A DNA stretch of 17,621 bases. Source: JBDKTH01 sp964558295 (GTDB lineage: Bacteria > Planctomycetota > Planctomycetia > Pirellulales > Thermoguttaceae). A model generated the notes under the pieces. The model saw nothing but the letters and a program-made list of their open reading frames with translations. It had not been told where the DNA came from and did not search any database. The position numbers and the translations under genes are program-made. Shown in pieces: positions 6,665 to 13,242 of this stretch (positions are counted from its first letter, which is position 1; every line of letters starts with the position of its first letter). The stretch is taken from contig CAZLDQ010000120.1 in the NCBI GenBank assembly GCA_964558295.1, positions 1-17,621 of the forward strand, given 5' to 3'.

Positions 6665-7765
6665 GTGAAGTACACATCCATGTCTCGGCACGCAGCGACA
6701 GGCAAGCGCCGACTTGCCTTCACGCTCGTGGAACTCCTGGTGGTCATTGCGATCATCGGCATCTTGATTGCCCTGTTGCTGCCGGCCGTCCAGGCCGCGC
6801 GCGAAGCGGCTCGCCGCTCGCAGTGCACCAACAATCTGAAGCAGATTGGTCTGGGCCTGCACAACTACGAATCGGCCTACAACAGCTTCCCCTTCCGCAT
6901 GGGCGGCACGTTAGGCAACGGCAGCCGCGTTTCCGGCTGGGTCCCACTGCTGCCGTTTACTGAACAGGCGCCGCTTTACGAGGCTGTCAAAAGTGGCGGA
7001 ACCAGTCAGAGTGCCAGTGGTGCGGCCACTCCTCCCTGGGGTAGCTCGCCGGACTCGAACACGCCCGACTTCAAGCCGTGGCGTGCGCAAGTCCCCGGGC
7101 TTGTTTGCCCCAGCGATCCGAAGAACAGCAAGGAAGGCGACAACTACGCTGGTAAGGCAAACTACGCCTTCTCCATGGGCGATTCGATCCGGCTCGGTGG
7201 CACAACGTCAAATAACTACAACGGCACAGGACGCCACCGTGGAATCTTCTGGTACCAATCGGGAACGCGGTTGCGCGATATTACCGACGGAACGAGCAAC
7301 ACGATTGCCGCCAGCGAGCGGTCGATTGGTGCCGACAACTACAACAGCATCAAGGGGGCTGCGGCGGTGATCTCGGACGTCTCCAGTTCATCGCTTTCCG
7401 CTTGCCTCGCCACCAAGGATAGCACCGGGAAGTACAATACCTCTTCGCTCAACACCTACCCGGGTCGGCGCTGGGCAGATGGTGCGCCGATCTTCGTTGG
7501 GTTCACGACCGTCCTGCCCCCCAATGCGCCGTCGTGTGTCTCATCGACTGCTGCCGATGCCTTTGGGATCTTTTCGCCTTCCAGTTGGCATCCGGGCGGG
7601 GTGAATGGCCTGATGGCGGATGGGTCGTGCCGATTCTTTAGCGAGACGATCGATACCGGATCTGCTTCGTCCAACGGAGCGGAGGTGACCTCTGGCGCGA
7701 GCAATTACGGTGTCTGGGGCGCTTTGGGCTCCAAGGACGGCGGTGAGCCGAAGAGCGATCTGTAA
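6665..7765 (+). CDS. DUF1559 pseudopilin-like protein 2 (paralogue of protein 1)
   Basis: The 366-residue protein is nearly superimposable on its upstream neighbour: an 18-residue leader ending GKRRLA, the helix FTLVELLVVIAIIG, then AREAARRSQCTNNLKQ, and HPGGVNGLMADGSCRFFSE near the C-terminus, ending GGEPKSDL. The main differences are a shorter loop after the FRMGGT segment (about eight residues missing) and scattered substitutions in the last third, consistent with a tandem duplication that has since diverged. The GTG start is chosen because gene 1 has no in-frame ATG at this place yet shares the ribosome site, the spacing and the leader length. The cellular role is unknown; inner-membrane insertion through the N-terminal helix and prepilin peptidase processing are inferred from the motif. 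A strong terminator follows at 7852. Confidence 0.93.
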   Translation: MKYTSMSRHAATGKRRLAFTLVELLVVIAIIGILIALLLPAVQAAREAARRSQCTNNLKQIGLGLHNYESAYNSFPFRMGGTLGNGSRVSGWVPLLPFTEQAPLYEAVKSGGTSQSASGAATPPWGSSPDSNTPDFKPWRAQVPGLVCPSDPKNSKEGDNYAGKANYAFSMGDSIRLGGTTSNNYNGTGRHRGIFWYQSGTRLRDITDGTSNTIAASERSIGADNYNSIKGAAAVISDVSSSSLSACLATKDSTGKYNTSSLNTYPGRRWADGAPIFVGFTTVLPPNAPSCVSSTAADAFGIFSPSSWHPGGVNGLMADGSCRFFSETIDTGSASSNGAEVTSGASNYGVWGALGSKDGGEPKSDL

Positions 7766-7851
7766 TTGGCTCAAGCCAATTGGCATTGCGAGACGGTAGG
7801 CCGAGGCCCGCCCCGGCCTGCATCTTGTCGAGCGGCAATTGGAAAGAAGAC

Positions 7852-7891
7852 GCGTGCCATGGGCGGAGTGACTTGGCCCATGGCACGTTTT
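7852..7891 (+). terminator. Intrinsic terminator behind DUF1559 gene 2
   Basis: A perfect 12-pair GC-rich stem (CGTGCCATGGGC at 7853-7864 with GCCCATGGCACG at 7876-7887) closes an 11-base loop and is followed by TTTT. The A/G-rich run before it (GGAAAGAAGA) could give weak function on the other strand. The CCATGGGC palindrome also looks like a dispersed planctomycete repeat, so it may be a mobile palindrome that serves as terminator. Confidence 0.75.
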
Positions 7892-7923
7892 ATCTCCTGG
7901 GGGGTGACGAACAGAACCTGTAG

Positions 7924-7945
7924 GGAACGCCCTTTGTGGCGTTCC
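7924..7945. repeat. GGAACGCC palindrome (REP-like)
   Basis: GGAACGCC (7924-7931), loop CTTTGT, GGCGTTCC (7938-7945): eight perfect pairs with no T-run after it. I recall similar text in other planctomycete intergenic regions but could not check this. It has only one copy in this window. Confidence 0.5.
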
Positions 7946-8096
7946 ACTGTCTCCACCGCCCGGAACGTCGCGCAGCGGGTCCCCTATCAGAAACCCTTGC
8001 CGGGTCTGTTCGTCAAACCGCTTTGGGCGTTCTCGATTATTCCCGCCGTCCCGTCCGCTCTGGGGGGCTGTTGGCGGAGATTCTCGGAGAGATCGC

Positions 8097-8124
8097 TTGC
8101 AGGATTCGCGATTGAGCCTATGAT
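8097..8124 (+). promoter_or_regulatory. Candidate promoter of DUF1559 gene 3
   Basis: TTGCAG (8097-8102), a 16-base spacer and TATGAT (8119-8124). The -35-like box and the two bases before it are identical to those of gene 2. Predicted leader length is about 44 nt, far shorter than for genes 1 and 2. Confidence 0.45.
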
Positions 8125-8162
8125 GGCCAATAGGGGCCGAGGTGCTAATCAAGCGAGACGGC

Positions 8163-8167
8163 AGGAG
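8163..8167 (+). promoter_or_regulatory. Ribosome binding site that decides the start of DUF1559 gene 3
   Basis: AGGAG lies four bases before an ATG (8172) and seven bases before a GTG (8175). The seven-base spacing equals that of the two sister genes. Starting at the GTG also gives the same 18-residue leader peptide, so 8175 is preferred over 8172 and over the upstream GTG at 8142. Confidence 0.65.
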
Positions 8168-8174
8168 TCAGATG

Positions 8175-9194
8175 GTGAACGACGAACGCATCTGGCGGCA
8201 ACCAAGGGCAGGCACGCGGCGCGTTGCCTTCACGCTCGTGGAACTTCTGGTCGTGATTACGATCATCGGCGTGTTAATCTCGCTGCTCTTGCCGGCCGTC
8301 CAATCGGCACGCGAGGCGGCCCGGCGCATGCAGTGTAGCAACAACCTCAAACAACTCGGCCTCGCCTTGCACAACTACCATTCGGCCATCGGCTGCTTCC
8401 CGCCGGGCTGGATCTGCGAGTATGACAGCAGCAACAGTATCGTGCAACGACCGGAGTGGGGCTGGATCGTCTTTCTGTTCCCCTACATGGAGCAAGAGAA
8501 CATCTACCGCCAATTGCGAGTCGGTGACCGGACCCTGGCGGCCGCCTACTCGGACACCTCGTATTACGGCCAGCCGCTTCTGCGCGTGAAGCTTGGTATC
8601 CTCCGCTGCCCGTCGGACACGACCTTCGATTATCTGCCACACAGCCTGCGGGCGTGGGGCAATGTAAACTTCGAACCGGCGACATGCAACTATGTCGGCG
8701 TGATGGGCATTTTCGACGTGGCCGGCGATGTCGCTAACACGGGGCTCTTCAGCGGGAACCGGAGCTACAAGTTCCGCGATATGACCGACGGCACGTCCAA
8801 CACGGTCGTCGCCGGAGAACGTCACAAGCGTTGCCTCTCGGCTTCCTGGGCCGGTCCGGCCGATCCGACCGACGCGAGCCCCATCGGCGTCTATCATGTA
8901 GGCGGACGCATGAGCGTTAAGCTCAATAACATGCTCGTTGTGGCGCCCGGGCAACAGCCGACGTATGACTGCGCCGAGGGGCTCGGCAGCGGGCATCCCG
9001 GCGGGGCCCAGTTTCTCGTGGGCGATGGTTCAGTCCGCTTCCTGACCGACAGCATCGACTTCAACAACAACGGCATCGATGAGACCGACCCCACGGCGCT
9101 CGATGCGTCCAAGCTTCCCGGGCTGGGGCTCTATCAGCTCATCGGGATTCTCGAAGACGGCCAGGTGCTGCGAAAGGGCTGGGCCGAGGACTAG
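8175..9194 (+). CDS. DUF1559 pseudopilin-like protein 3
   Basis: The 339-residue protein has an 18-residue leader ending TRRVA, then FTLVELLVVITIIG, a hydrophobic helix and AREAARRMQCSNNLKQ, the classic DUF1559 start. Further on are YRQLRV, an RCPSDTTF segment, MTDGTSNTVVAGE, and a C-terminal HPGGAQFLVGDGSVRFLTDSID with the H-x9-DG element. It is clearly more distant from proteins 1 and 2 than they are from each other: the middle differs, and it ends with a tail (KLPGLGLYQLIGILEDG) they lack. It still shares Ala at -1, the leader length, the promoter-like element and the Shine-Dalgarno spacing. Export and prepilin peptidase processing are inferred; the function is unknown. Confidence 0.92.
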   Translation: MNDERIWRQPRAGTRRVAFTLVELLVVITIIGVLISLLLPAVQSAREAARRMQCSNNLKQLGLALHNYHSAIGCFPPGWICEYDSSNSIVQRPEWGWIVFLFPYMEQENIYRQLRVGDRTLAAAYSDTSYYGQPLLRVKLGILRCPSDTTFDYLPHSLRAWGNVNFEPATCNYVGVMGIFDVAGDVANTGLFSGNRSYKFRDMTDGTSNTVVAGERHKRCLSASWAGPADPTDASPIGVYHVGGRMSVKLNNMLVVAPGQQPTYDCAEGLGSGHPGGAQFLVGDGSVRFLTDSIDFNNNGIDETDPTALDASKLPGLGLYQLIGILEDGQVLRKGWAED

Positions 9195-9235
9195 CCGTTG
9201 GCCGCCAAGTGTGACCAGTCTTCCTGGTAATTACC

Positions 9236-9358
9236 AAGCTGGGCATCCTGCCTGAATCGTAGGATAAGCGTCTCGCTTGTGTGCTGTAAGCTGGGCATCC
9301 TGTCAGGGGAGAGGAGGCCTTAGGCAAGATGCCTAAGTTACGGCAGGCGGGACGCCTG
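9236..9358. repeat. Pair of inverted palindromic repeat units with three-base loops
   Basis: The plus-strand unit has two adjacent hairpins: CTTAGGCA, loop AGA, TGCCTAAG (9319-9337) and CAGGCG, loop GGA, CGCCTG (9344-9358). The minus-strand unit (9302-9266) reads CAGGATGCCCAGCTTACAGC followed by hairpin AAGCG, AGA, CGCTT (9278-9266). Both share the core GATGCC-A-TTAC-GCA before a -GCG-NGA-CGC- hairpin. The second stem has A-T where the first has G-C, a compensatory change. AAGCTGGGCATCCTG is present twice, at 9236-9250 and 9288-9302. Confidence 0.75.
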
Positions 9359-9395
9359 TGCAGGGATGTCAGGAGAACTTGTCACACCCTGGCGC

Positions 9396-9668
9396 TTGCA
9401 TTGGACTCTCCCCCGCAGTACTAGGGAGTCAAACGGCTGTCTAGCGAGCGGACAACTCCGCCGGCGAAATGGTAGAGCCTAACCGCTACAACCGGCGGAG
9501 ATTCCGTGCTCGCCATGCCCGGCACACGGATGCCGTTTGAGGCCCTGGAGAGCCGTTTTGCCGTGTCCCAGGTGTCGACAACGGAAGCCCGGCGGACCAT
9601 AATGACAGTTGAGTCGGCCCGCGGCAACGCGGCAACTAGGCAGCATTTCTTCAGGAGTCTGCTGTACC
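9396..9668 (+). other. Structured leader region ahead of the ThuA-like gene
   Basis: TTGCAT (9396-9401), 17 bases, TACTAG (9419-9424) is a weak promoter candidate. Behind it a long hairpin can form: GCGAGC 9444-9449 with 9508-9513, GGA 9450-9452 with 9503-9505, CTCCGCCGG 9456-9464 with 9492-9500, and apical GTAG/CTAC. Further down CCGCG, GCAA, CGCGG (9619-9632) is a stem with a GNRA loop. AGGAG at 9653-9657 is the probable ribosome site. I recognise no known riboswitch class; it may be a leader, a small RNA or a degenerate repeat. The whole 9195-9668 stretch (474 bp) holds no supported gene. Confidence 0.45.
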
Positions 9669-10445
9669 ATGGCTTCGATTTCCCGACGTCGCTTTTTTGT
9701 GCATTCGGCCCACAAAACGATCGGCGTCTCGGCTGGTCTGGCGGCGTTGGATTTCGCACCGTGGATGGTTCAATCGGCGATGGCCAACGAGACGCAGCGT
9801 CCGATCCAGTTGTGCCTGGTTTCCGGGTCCTTCGAGTACAAGTCGGACGAGTCGCTGGCGATCCTGCAGGAGTATCTCGAGAAGGGCTATCCAGTGCGCT
9901 GCAGCCGGGCGTTTGCCGCGAACGAAGAAAGCCTTCCTGGCTTGGAGAATCTGGATCAGTGCGACTGTGCCCTGTTCTTCACCCGACGGCTGCGAATCAG
10001 CGGTGAGCCCTTGGAGCGGATCAAACGCTATTGTGCCAGCGGCAAGCCAATCATCGGCATTCGCACGGCCAGCCACGGTTTCCAGAACTGGCTGGCCATG
10101 GACAAGGAGGTGTTTGGCGGCGATTACGGGAATCACTACGCCAACACACTCCATCCAAAGATCGAATTGGCCCCAGGGGCCCACGGACACCCGATCCTGG
10201 AGGGCGTGACGCCCTATGTGTGTACCGGCAGCCTCTACAAGAATTCTGCGCTTGCCCCGGATACTACTGTTCTTCTGACCGGCGCCATTCCCGAGCATGT
10301 CGAACCGGTCGCCTGGACGCGAATCCATCGTGGGGGCCGGGTCTTCTATACGTCGCTGGGGCATCCCGACGATTTCCGCCAGCCGAGCTTCCTACGACTT
10401 CTCGTCAATGCCTTGGCCTGGACCACGCGACGGACGTTGGGGTAA
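9669..10445 (+). CDS. ThuA-like domain protein with Tat signal peptide
   Basis: The 258-residue protein starts with a twin-arginine signal: SRRRFF at residues 5-10, an Ala/Gly-rich hydrophobic stretch and a likely cut at AMA before Asn40. The mature part fits the ThuA family (PF06283, class I glutamine-amidotransferase-like fold): an early strand with LVSGSFEYKSDE, DCALFFTRRLRISGEPLERIKRYCASGKPIIGIRTASHGFQ, which resembles the region around the amidotransferase nucleophile, then HPILEGV and the C-terminal GGRVFYTSLGHPDDFRQPSF typical of the family. The position usually occupied by the catalytic Cys does not show one (GIRTASHG), as is common in ThuA proteins. Planctomycete members are often encoded near sugar oxidoreductases, but no such gene is seen here, so the substrate is unknown. 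The ATG at 9669 is preferred over 9609 because it puts the Tat motif at the N-terminus. Confidence 0.85.
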   Translation: MASISRRRFFVHSAHKTIGVSAGLAALDFAPWMVQSAMANETQRPIQLCLVSGSFEYKSDESLAILQEYLEKGYPVRCSRAFAANEESLPGLENLDQCDCALFFTRRLRISGEPLERIKRYCASGKPIIGIRTASHGFQNWLAMDKEVFGGDYGNHYANTLHPKIELAPGAHGHPILEGVTPYVCTGSLYKNSALAPDTTVLLTGAIPEHVEPVAWTRIHRGGRVFYTSLGHPDDFRQPSFLRLLVNALAWTTRRTLG

Positions 10446-10712
10446 TTGTTCGGCCTGCGCAGATCACGCAATTGTGCAATGTTGAGTGGGCGTTCTATGT
10501 CTTGCAATACGCTCTATCTTCGCGACATTGCTAGCTTGCCTGGTGTTTCCATTTCATCCATATCACCGCATCGTCTTGCCTGACCGCCATTGTGGGGCGA
10601 CAAATCGCTCGGAGTGGAGCAGGTGGCCAAGCGGTGCCGATGTGAAGAAAGGCTACCGGAGCGCTTGTGCGTTCCTCTATCCCCGTGAATAAAGATGGAT
10701 GGGAAACCGGTC

Positions 10713-12194
10713 ATGTATGAACCCCATTTCGGTCTCCACAAACGGCCCTTTGCCTCAATCCCCCGGGTTGATCAGTATTTTCCCGGCACAGCCATTGAGG
10801 CGGCCCGGCAGACGCTGACCCGGTGCATTCAGCGGGCGGAAGGGGCTGGGGTCGTGATCGGTCCATCGGGGACCGGCAAGACACTGCTTTGCCAGGTACT
10901 TGCCGAACAGTTTCTGGATGCCTTTCAGACGGTTCACCTCGCAAGTGGGCGGCTGAGCACGCGTCGGGCCCTATTTCAGGCGATCCTGTTCGGTCTGGGA
11001 CAGCCCTATCGGGGGATGGATGAAGGCGAGTTGCGTCTGGCTTTGGTCGACTATCTGACCTTCGGCGACAAGTGCAGCGAGGGGATGCTGCTGTTGGTCG
11101 ACGAAGCCCATACGCTCCCCCTGCGGCTGGTGGACGAGATTCGTATGCTCACCAATCTGGTCAGTCGGGGGCAGCCGCGCGTCCGGTTAGCATTAGTTGG
11201 CTCCCCCCTGTTTGAGGAGCGGCTAGCCAGCCCGAAACTCGAATCGTTCAACCAACGAATTGCGGCCCGCTGCTATCTGGAATCGTTCAATCGCGAGGAG
11301 ACCCAGCAATACGTCCAGGCTCAGATCAAAGGGGCCGGTTCGACCCCCAACAAGCTGATGACTGACGACGTCTATCTGGCTCTTCATCAGGCGACCGACG
11401 GGGTGCCGCGGCTGATCAACCAGCTTTGCGATCACGCTTTGCTCTTGGCCTTTGCTCGCGGTCAGCGACAGATTACCCGGGCGGTGGTCGAAGAGGCTTG
11501 GGCGGATCTCCAGCAGTTGCCGGCGCCGTGGAGGGGCAGTGAGGGAAAAGAGGAAGAACACAACATCATTGAATTTGGCGGCTTGGACGACGACGAGTTG
11601 GACGTGGCCGCTTCGGCTCAGAGCCCGGCGAAGACGGTTCCCCCGCTGCGTGTTGCGATGTTGCCCGACGAAGCGGCATCCCATCCGGCCGCCCAGGTGG
11701 CCCAGATCCAGCAAGCGCTGGCCTCGTTGGACGAAGACTTCCAGCCGGCCGGTTCGATCGGCCCGGAGATGGAACTGGTATTCGACGATCTGCACAATCC
11801 GTTCAGCGAAGAATTTGAGGAAGAAGAGATCATTGTAGACCGCTACACGACGGTGTGTCGTAGCAGTGAGCAGGAGCACCCGATGGTGTTTACGCGGCAG
11901 GACCATGAACAATTGCAGCCCCTGCGTCCGGGCGCCATCGCTGCCTCCGCCTCGCCTCAACCGTCGGCCTATCCAGCCGAGCAGGCCTATGAGACGCCAG
12001 CCGCTAAGGGGCATTCGGGGGTGGCGGAGTCGGGGGGGCTGCCATCGGAGGAGCCAGCGGCGGCCGACGAGCAGTCGCTGATTGTGGTGGAAGACGATTA
12101 CGACGAGGTAGAGGCGTCTCCTCCTCGTAAGCTGGCCCCTGTTCGCCGCCAGGAGTATCGGCAATTGTTTGCCCATTTGCGTCGCAGCAGCTAG
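10713..12194 (+). CDS. ExeA-type AAA ATPase with long acidic C-terminal tail
   Basis: The 493-residue protein begins MYEPHFGLHKRPFASIP, the usual N-terminus of ExeA/GspA-type ATPases, so the ATG at 10713 is preferred over the in-frame ATG at 10695. Walker A GPSGTGKT is at residues 50-57, Walker B LLLVDEAH at 126-133, a sensor-type LALVGSP follows, and GVPRLINQLCDHALLLA closes the AAA module near residue 270. The remaining 220 residues are low complexity, acidic and Pro/Ala-rich (EEFEEEEIIVD), probably disordered. Relatives energise type II secretion assembly or accompany exosortase-linked polysaccharide loci. No peptidoglycan-binding domain or membrane segment is seen, unlike ExeA itself. The next gene begins 45 bases downstream with a strong ribosome site, so the two likely form one operon. 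Polysaccharide export or surface assembly is inferred from that pairing. Confidence 0.87.
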   Translation: MYEPHFGLHKRPFASIPRVDQYFPGTAIEAARQTLTRCIQRAEGAGVVIGPSGTGKTLLCQVLAEQFLDAFQTVHLASGRLSTRRALFQAILFGLGQPYRGMDEGELRLALVDYLTFGDKCSEGMLLLVDEAHTLPLRLVDEIRMLTNLVSRGQPRVRLALVGSPLFEERLASPKLESFNQRIAARCYLESFNREETQQYVQAQIKGAGSTPNKLMTDDVYLALHQATDGVPRLINQLCDHALLLAFARGQRQITRAVVEEAWADLQQLPAPWRGSEGKEEEHNIIEFGGLDDDELDVAASAQSPAKTVPPLRVAMLPDEAASHPAAQVAQIQQALASLDEDFQPAGSIGPEMELVFDDLHNPFSEEFEEEEIIVDRYTTVCRSSEQEHPMVFTRQDHEQLQPLRPGAIAASASPQPSAYPAEQAYETPAAKGHSGVAESGGLPSEEPAAADEQSLIVVEDDYDEVEASPPRKLAPVRRQEYRQLFAHLRRSS

Positions 12195-12226
12195 ACGGCA
12201 CACGAAGTGTGGCGCAACTCAGAGTG

Positions 12227-12232
12227 AAGGAG
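12227..12232 (+). promoter_or_regulatory. Ribosome binding site that decides the BY-kinase-like start
   Basis: AAGGAG lies seven bases before the GTG at 12240 but only one base before the GTG at 12234, which is too close. Starting at 12240 also gives the N-terminus MSRMLNALKQIE, with the first methionine read from GTG. Confidence 0.75.
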
Positions 12233-12239
12233 TGTGGCC

Positions 12240-13118
12240 GTGAGCCGGATGCTGAACGCCCTGAAGCAGATCGAGGCAAGGCACCCTCAACGGGAATCGA
12301 TGGGGGTTGAGCCAGTCTCCTCTGACGAACTCGCCTCGTTCGGCTTGGGCCGTCCGGCGATGCCGTGGAGGCCACGGGAAGCAACGGTGGAAGAGCCCTG
12401 GGGGGGGCGTGGGGACACGGTGGAACTGGCTGCCGTGAAGGAGCCCGACGTCGCGCCATCGTTGCCGGTCAGAGAATCCGCCTCAACAATTCCACTCCAT
12501 GCGGAAGCTCTAAAGCCGGCCAAGGATTACGCTCCGCAGTTTGGCGATTTAGCCGACGCAATCCTCGAACGGTGTCGGACGGATCGTACTCGGGCTCTGC
12601 TGTTCACCAGTCCTGGCGACGGCGAGGGAAAGACGAGCATTCTAGTTCCGGTCGCTACCGTGCTGGCCGATCGTCTGCGTGATGAAGTCCTGCTGGTCGA
12701 CGCCAATGTTCGCCGTCCTGGCCTCGGTCGCTTCTTCGATCTTTCCTCCAATCTGGGCTTGGTCGACGTACTCGAAGGGGTCGTCGATTGGACGGAGATC
12801 GTCTGCAAGACCTCGATTCCACATGTGAGCGTGTTGCCCGGGAGCCGCATTCCAGCCGATGGTCAGTGGTCAATCTCCGTGGTGAAGTTCGCTTCTTTAC
12901 TCAACGAGCTTCGCAGCCAGTATCGGTTGATATTGATTGACGCCGTGTCGCTTGTTCATCCCTTTGCCGCGCCGATGGCTAGGCATTGTGAGGGCGTTTA
13001 TTTGGTTGTCCAACTCGGTCACACCTCTCGCCAGGCGATTCGTCAGGCGGTGAAGGTGCTGGAACGGAATGACGCGATGTTGCTGGGGGGTATTGTGACG
13101 ATGGTGGATGGTGGGTAG
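12240..13118 (+). CDS. CpsD/BY-kinase-like P-loop ATPase lacking a tyrosine tail
   Basis: The 292-residue cytoplasmic protein has a variable N-terminal 95 residues starting MSRMLNALKQIEARH. The ATPase module follows: Walker A in TSPGDGEGKT (residues 123-132), Walker A' LLVDANVRRPG (151-161) and Walker B LILIDA (230-235). This is the layout of bacterial tyrosine kinases (CpsD, Wzc catalytic domain) and of the kinase that accompanies exosortase (XrtA) systems. It has no Wzz domain and no membrane segments. The C-terminus ends GGIVTMVDGG without the Tyr-rich cluster these kinases normally phosphorylate, so it may have lost autokinase function or act as an assembly ATPase. The last codons and the TAG stop lie in a 7-bp repeat array, which may have replaced the original tail. 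It is the second gene of the unit with the ExeA-type ATPase. Confidence 0.85.
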   Translation: MSRMLNALKQIEARHPQRESMGVEPVSSDELASFGLGRPAMPWRPREATVEEPWGGRGDTVELAAVKEPDVAPSLPVRESASTIPLHAEALKPAKDYAPQFGDLADAILERCRTDRTRALLFTSPGDGEGKTSILVPVATVLADRLRDEVLLVDANVRRPGLGRFFDLSSNLGLVDVLEGVVDWTEIVCKTSIPHVSVLPGSRIPADGQWSISVVKFASLLNELRSQYRLILIDAVSLVHPFAAPMARHCEGVYLVVQLGHTSRQAIRQAVKVLERNDAMLLGGIVTMVDGG

Positions 13119-13232
13119 TGGATGGCAGATGCACGAAGAGGCAAGCCTTGGCGAATGGTGTTCGACGAGTCTCTAGCTACATCCTCCATCCCCACATCCC
13201 CACTCGCCATTCACGATCCGACCTCCAGCCCC
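13101..13232. repeat. Two facing 7-bp-period arrays between convergent genes
   Basis: The left arm reads in heptamers from 13101: ATGGTGG, ATGGTGG, GTAGTGG, ATGGCAG, ATGCACG. The right arm reads from 13177: CTACATC, CTCCATC, CCCACAT, CCCCACT, CGCCATT, CACGATC, CGACCTC, CAGCCCC. The arms are roughly complementary in type, G-rich against C-rich. The left arm supplies the TAG stop (13116-13118) of the BY-kinase-like gene. The right arm ends about ten bases from the stop of the convergent aminotransferase gene. Confidence 0.8.
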
Positions 13233-13242
13233 CCCTCTCTAC

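Larger units (their letters stand above)
7766..8174. other. 409-bp intergenic region rich in hairpins
   Basis: It opens with a perfect seven-pair hairpin that includes part of the stop codon (AATTGGC at 7764-7770, loop TCAA, GCCAATT at 7775-7781). Then come a six-pair AGGCCG/CGGCCT stem, the terminator at 7852-7891, a GGAACGCC palindrome at 7924-7945 and the promoter-like element of gene 3 at 8097-8124. No protein-coding gene is supported. Confidence 0.6.

Noticed and set aside
9421..9759. 112-codon open frame on the minus strand across the ThuA leader
   Set aside because: It overlaps the Tat signal region of the ThuA-like gene and the predicted hairpins, and has no recognisable domain.
10446..10712. 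Possible tRNA-like text (GGTGGCCAAGCGGT near 10620) and a 68-codon open frame ahead of the ExeA-type gene
   Set aside because: No anticodon arm or matching acceptor stem can be drawn, and the open frame has no family character. I see no clear feature in this gap.
11223..12203. Long open frame (326 codons) on the minus strand opposite the ExeA-type gene
   Set aside because: Low-complexity Arg/Leu-rich translation; the sense frame has clear AAA motifs.
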